This document shows positions 14,717-16,849 of a stretch of DNA of 16,849 nucleotides, piece by piece. The position numbers and the translations under genes were made by a program. Source of the stretch: Microcaldota archaeon (lineage in GTDB: Archaea > Micrarchaeota > Micrarchaeia > Anstonellales > Anstonellaceae); assembly GCA_026414325.1 (NCBI GenBank), contig JAOAJF010000007.1:10532-27380 (forward strand), written 5' to 3'. Each line of letters starts with the position of its first letter. Position 1 is the stretch's first letter. A model generated the notes under the pieces. It saw nothing but the letters and a program-made list of their open reading frames with translations, was not told the DNA's origin and searched no databases.

Positions 14717-14739
14717 TAGCTAAAAATAAAATAAAAAAT

Positions 14740-16849
14740 TTAAATTAAACCTTTTGACTTTCTTGCTTTTAACCACCAAATAAGTGTTCCTCCTCCTATT
14801 AAGATAACCAAAGTCAGACCAACAACTCCTAAAATTAAAGAATTGTCAGAAGATGAAGCTGCTGCTTGTTCTTTGGTTTCAGCTACTGTTGTAGCAGGTT
14901 CTGCTGGTATTTGTTGCTGGAAAGTTTCAATTTTGTTTTGTGTTTCTTGTGGCTCTGAAGGTAAAGAAGGCTGCTCAATTGGTTTAGAAGGTGGTTTAGG
15001 CGGTAGTGGCTGTTCTTCTTTAAATTCATTTGAAGTGGGAGAAGGGGGTTTAGTTTCTTCTGAAGAAGAGGTTTGAGTGGGGGGAGAACTTCTTAGAATT
15101 GCTCCACCACCAGAATTAGAAGAGCTGGAAGTAGAAGGAGTTTGAGGCTCTTGCTCTGCACTATTGTCATACAATCCTAATGAAGAAAAGCTATCTATAC
15201 TTACGGTTATAATTTTTGTAGTGGTATTATAGGACACTATTGGAACTGAAATACAATTTGAGCCATTATCTTGGCACTTTTTAACAACTAAATCTCCTGC
15301 TTGTAGAAGATCATTTATAGATTGTATAATCTCAGAACTTAATGAGGAATAATTAAAACTGAAAGTGATATTTGGACTAAACTTTAGCCCAGCTGGACCT
15401 AACTTGATTGTGAGATTTGAAAATTTAGATGCTCGAGAATTGTTAAAAGCTAAATCTCCGCTAGAAAGATTAACTACTTCAGAAATGAATACTAAACCTT
15501 TTGGATAAGCCTGTGAAATATTACTCAAAGTAGTATTAGAAGGTATAGTTAAATAACCCTTGCCATTAGTTTGTGTATTTGAATAAGAAATATTAATAGA
15601 AGAGGTTGTTTTGTTTTCTGAACTTAAGTTTAATATATTATGACTAGAAAATAAAATAGTTTTAGAGGTGTTTTGAATAGCTGATTGATCATAACTATCA
15701 GTAACAGTAACCAAACAAGTTACATTGTCAAAGTCCGTATAATTTTCGTTAGTTAGAGTACTGGACAAGTTAGTAGAACTTTGGGAAAATACAAGATTAT
15801 TGTTTACATACCATTTATAATTAATAGTTAGAGTGTCACCTATTTCTTCTAAATCTGGATTTTGAGGACTTACTGTGCAGGTTAAATTATTGAATTTATA
15901 AGCTTCAGTTGGAGTAATTGAAACTGAGTTTATAACTGGGGCAAAATTGTTTGTCTGAAATAGTCTAGAGGAATTGGCAGAATTCCCGTTTCCTGAGCCA
16001 AAATCATAGGCAACAACAGTTAAATTATAAATACCTGGATCTAAATTAACATTGTATAAGATACAGTTTATTTGGTCATATCCTGCCGATTTATTAGTAC
16101 AATTTGCACTATTAGTACCATTGAAGATATAATTAAAAGTATTGACAACTTGTCCAGAAGAATTTCTGATGGTTATAGTTAGATTTGAGATTGCAGTTCC
16201 TGTTCCGTTTGCTGTTATGTTTATTAATTTATTATTATTGTAAAATTGGTTTGAAAGTGGTGAAGAAATAGTAATTGTTGGGTTGCTTTTATCACTTATA
16301 TTATAGCCAGAAAATTTATTTAGAGAAAGAGTTAGATTGCCTGTGAAAAAACCAAATTGTTCATTAAATGGACCTTGCGACCAGGAAATACTTCCATCAA
16401 AAGGACCTTCATCATAAGTTACAGACGGGGTAGTTGAAAATGGCAAGTCATACAATATTACAGTTGCACTAGTGTTCAAAGAAGAAAGTGCACTAGAATT
16501 AACATAAATTCTTGAACTCTCAAAAGAAAACGGTCTAGCTATTTGTACTTGTATTAAATTTCCAATTGCTTGAGCAACTAATGCTGCTTGCTGCTGATTT
16601 GATAAATTTACAGAAGAGAAATTAAATTTAGCAACTTTTTTAAATGAATTTCCCCACGGAAGGGATAAATTTAAAGGATTACAACTAGCCGAACCATTTA
16701 ATTCAATTACTTTAACTAAATTAACATTCTTTGATATAAGCCCCATTGCAATACTTACTGGAATAACTATAAAAGCATTACCTGATACATTATGAAAGAC
16801 AAGTCCCCTCGGCTGTCTGTGAACCATACCATAGTAAGTCTGTCTCTTA
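14740..16849 (-). CDS. Sequon-rich surface protein with Ig-like repeats and C-terminal anchor, 5'-truncated
   Basis: The frame stays open to the window edge, so the N-terminus, and any signal peptide, is missing; the first in-frame ATG is at 16827 (695 codons to the stop). The last ten bases are adapter, so real sequence ends at 16839. From that ATG: a Ser/Asn/Thr-rich region to about 180; an Ig-like beta domain starting NPTITISSPLSNQFYNN (about 182-295) with a Cys pair; a second (about 300-395) with NNLTCTV and DNVTCLV; a third beta region ending in VSIDSFSSLGLYDN; a Pro/Ser/Glu-rich stalk (about 555-655); a membrane helix at 664-686; and the basic tail KARKSKGLI. About three dozen N-x-S/T sequons suggest heavy N-glycosylation outside the cell. 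It is likely an S-layer-like or adhesive protein; no enzyme motif is seen. Confidence 0.8.
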   Translation of the reverse strand, partial: KRQTYYGMVHRQPRGLVFHNVSGNAFIVIPVSIAMGLISKNVNLVKVIELNGSASCNPLNLSLPWGNSFKKVAKFNFSSVNLSNQQQAALVAQAIGNLIQVQIARPFSFESSRIYVNSSALSSLNTSATVILYDLPFSTTPSVTYDEGPFDGSISWSQGPFNEQFGFFTGNLTLSLNKFSGYNISDKSNPTITISSPLSNQFYNNNKLINITANGTGTAISNLTITIRNSSGQVVNTFNYIFNGTNSANCTNKSAGYDQINCILYNVNLDPGIYNLTVVAYDFGSGNGNSANSSRLFQTNNFAPVINSVSITPTEAYKFNNLTCTVSPQNPDLEEIGDTLTINYKWYVNNNLVFSQSSTNLSSTLTNENYTDFDNVTCLVTVTDSYDQSAIQNTSKTILFSSHNILNLSSENKTTSSINISYSNTQTNGKGYLTIPSNTTLSNISQAYPKGLVFISEVVNLSSGDLAFNNSRASKFSNLTIKLGPAGLKFSPNITFSFNYSSLSSEIIQSINDLLQAGDLVVKKCQDNGSNCISVPIVSYNTTTKIITVSIDSFSSLGLYDNSAEQEPQTPSTSSSSNSGGGAILRSSPPTQTSSSEETKPPSPTSNEFKEEQPLPPKPPSKPIEQPSLPSEPQETQNKIETFQQQIPAEPATTVAETKEQAAASSSDNSLILGVVGLTLVILIGGGTLIWWLKARKSKGLI
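16840..16849. other. Residual Nextera transposase adapter at the contig end
   Basis: The terminal ten bases CTGTCTCTTA equal the start of the Nextera mosaic-end read-through sequence (CTGTCTCTTATACACATCT). Reading into the window on the minus strand it is TAAGAGACAG followed by insert, the geometry of an untrimmed adapter. It should not be treated as genomic. Confidence 0.85.

Noticed and set aside
14843..15076. 77-codon open frame antisense to the surface-protein stalk
   Set aside because: Its Gly/Ser/Cys-rich sequence is simply the complement of the Pro/Ser/Glu-rich stalk codons.
1..16849. CRISPR array, tRNA, rRNA, insertion sequence or integrase
   Set aside because: No regularly spaced repeats, cloverleaf-like sequence, rRNA-like block, terminal inverted repeats or transposase/integrase motifs were seen on either strand; GC and codon use look even apart from the last 50 bases.

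Overview
This AT-rich window (about one third G+C by eye) is archaeal chromosomal DNA, most likely from a small-genome lineage of the DPANN kind. The archaeal markers are RadA recombinase, a Hef/FANCM-type helicase ending in a PCNA-binding motif, a pilin-like protein with a class III signal peptide, a short archaeal-type adenylosuccinate synthetase, and TATA boxes about 25-28 nt upstream of start codons (leaderless promoters). The DPANN placement is an inference from the compact layout, short proteins and the style of the surface proteins; no rRNA gene is present to confirm it. The last ten bases match the Nextera transposase adapter, so the right edge is a contig end and the window may be a whole contig.

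Layout. 1-1338 (+): 3' part of a Hef-like helicase. 4018-1340 (-): a type II (Ca2+-type) P-type ATPase, downstream of ftsZ (5023-4043, -). A 181-nt divergent spacer separates ftsZ from a small acidic-tailed protein and radA (5205-6529, +). 6657-7835 (+): unrecognised helical-repeat protein with its own leaderless promoter. 8785-7858 (-): pilin-like protein, then a Nudix hydrolase. 8853-11831 (+): tight operon of phosphoglucosamine/phosphomannomutase, a lysozyme-fold (SLT-like) protein and SDR-type L-threonine 3-dehydrogenase. 13046-11832 (-): exported, C-terminally anchored coiled-coil protein, divergent across only 54 nt from a rhomboid protease that overlaps purA (13101-14716, +). 16849-14740 (-): 5'-truncated, sequon-rich surface protein with a C-terminal anchor.

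How the genes fit together. Hef and RadA belong to fork repair and recombination. FtsZ serves division. The pilin-like protein, the anchored coiled-coil protein, the rhomboid protease and the large surface protein belong to the envelope. GlmM, Tdh, PurA and the Nudix enzyme are sugar-phosphate, amino-acid, purine and nucleotide-sanitising metabolism. No CRISPR array, transposase, integrase, tRNA or rRNA was seen. The most unusual items are the unexported SLT-like protein translationally coupled to a hexosamine-phosphate mutase in an archaeon, the helicase-only Hef with a terminal PIP box, a single palindromic TATA element that appears to serve two divergent genes, and a 20-nt perfect palindrome over the glmM start.
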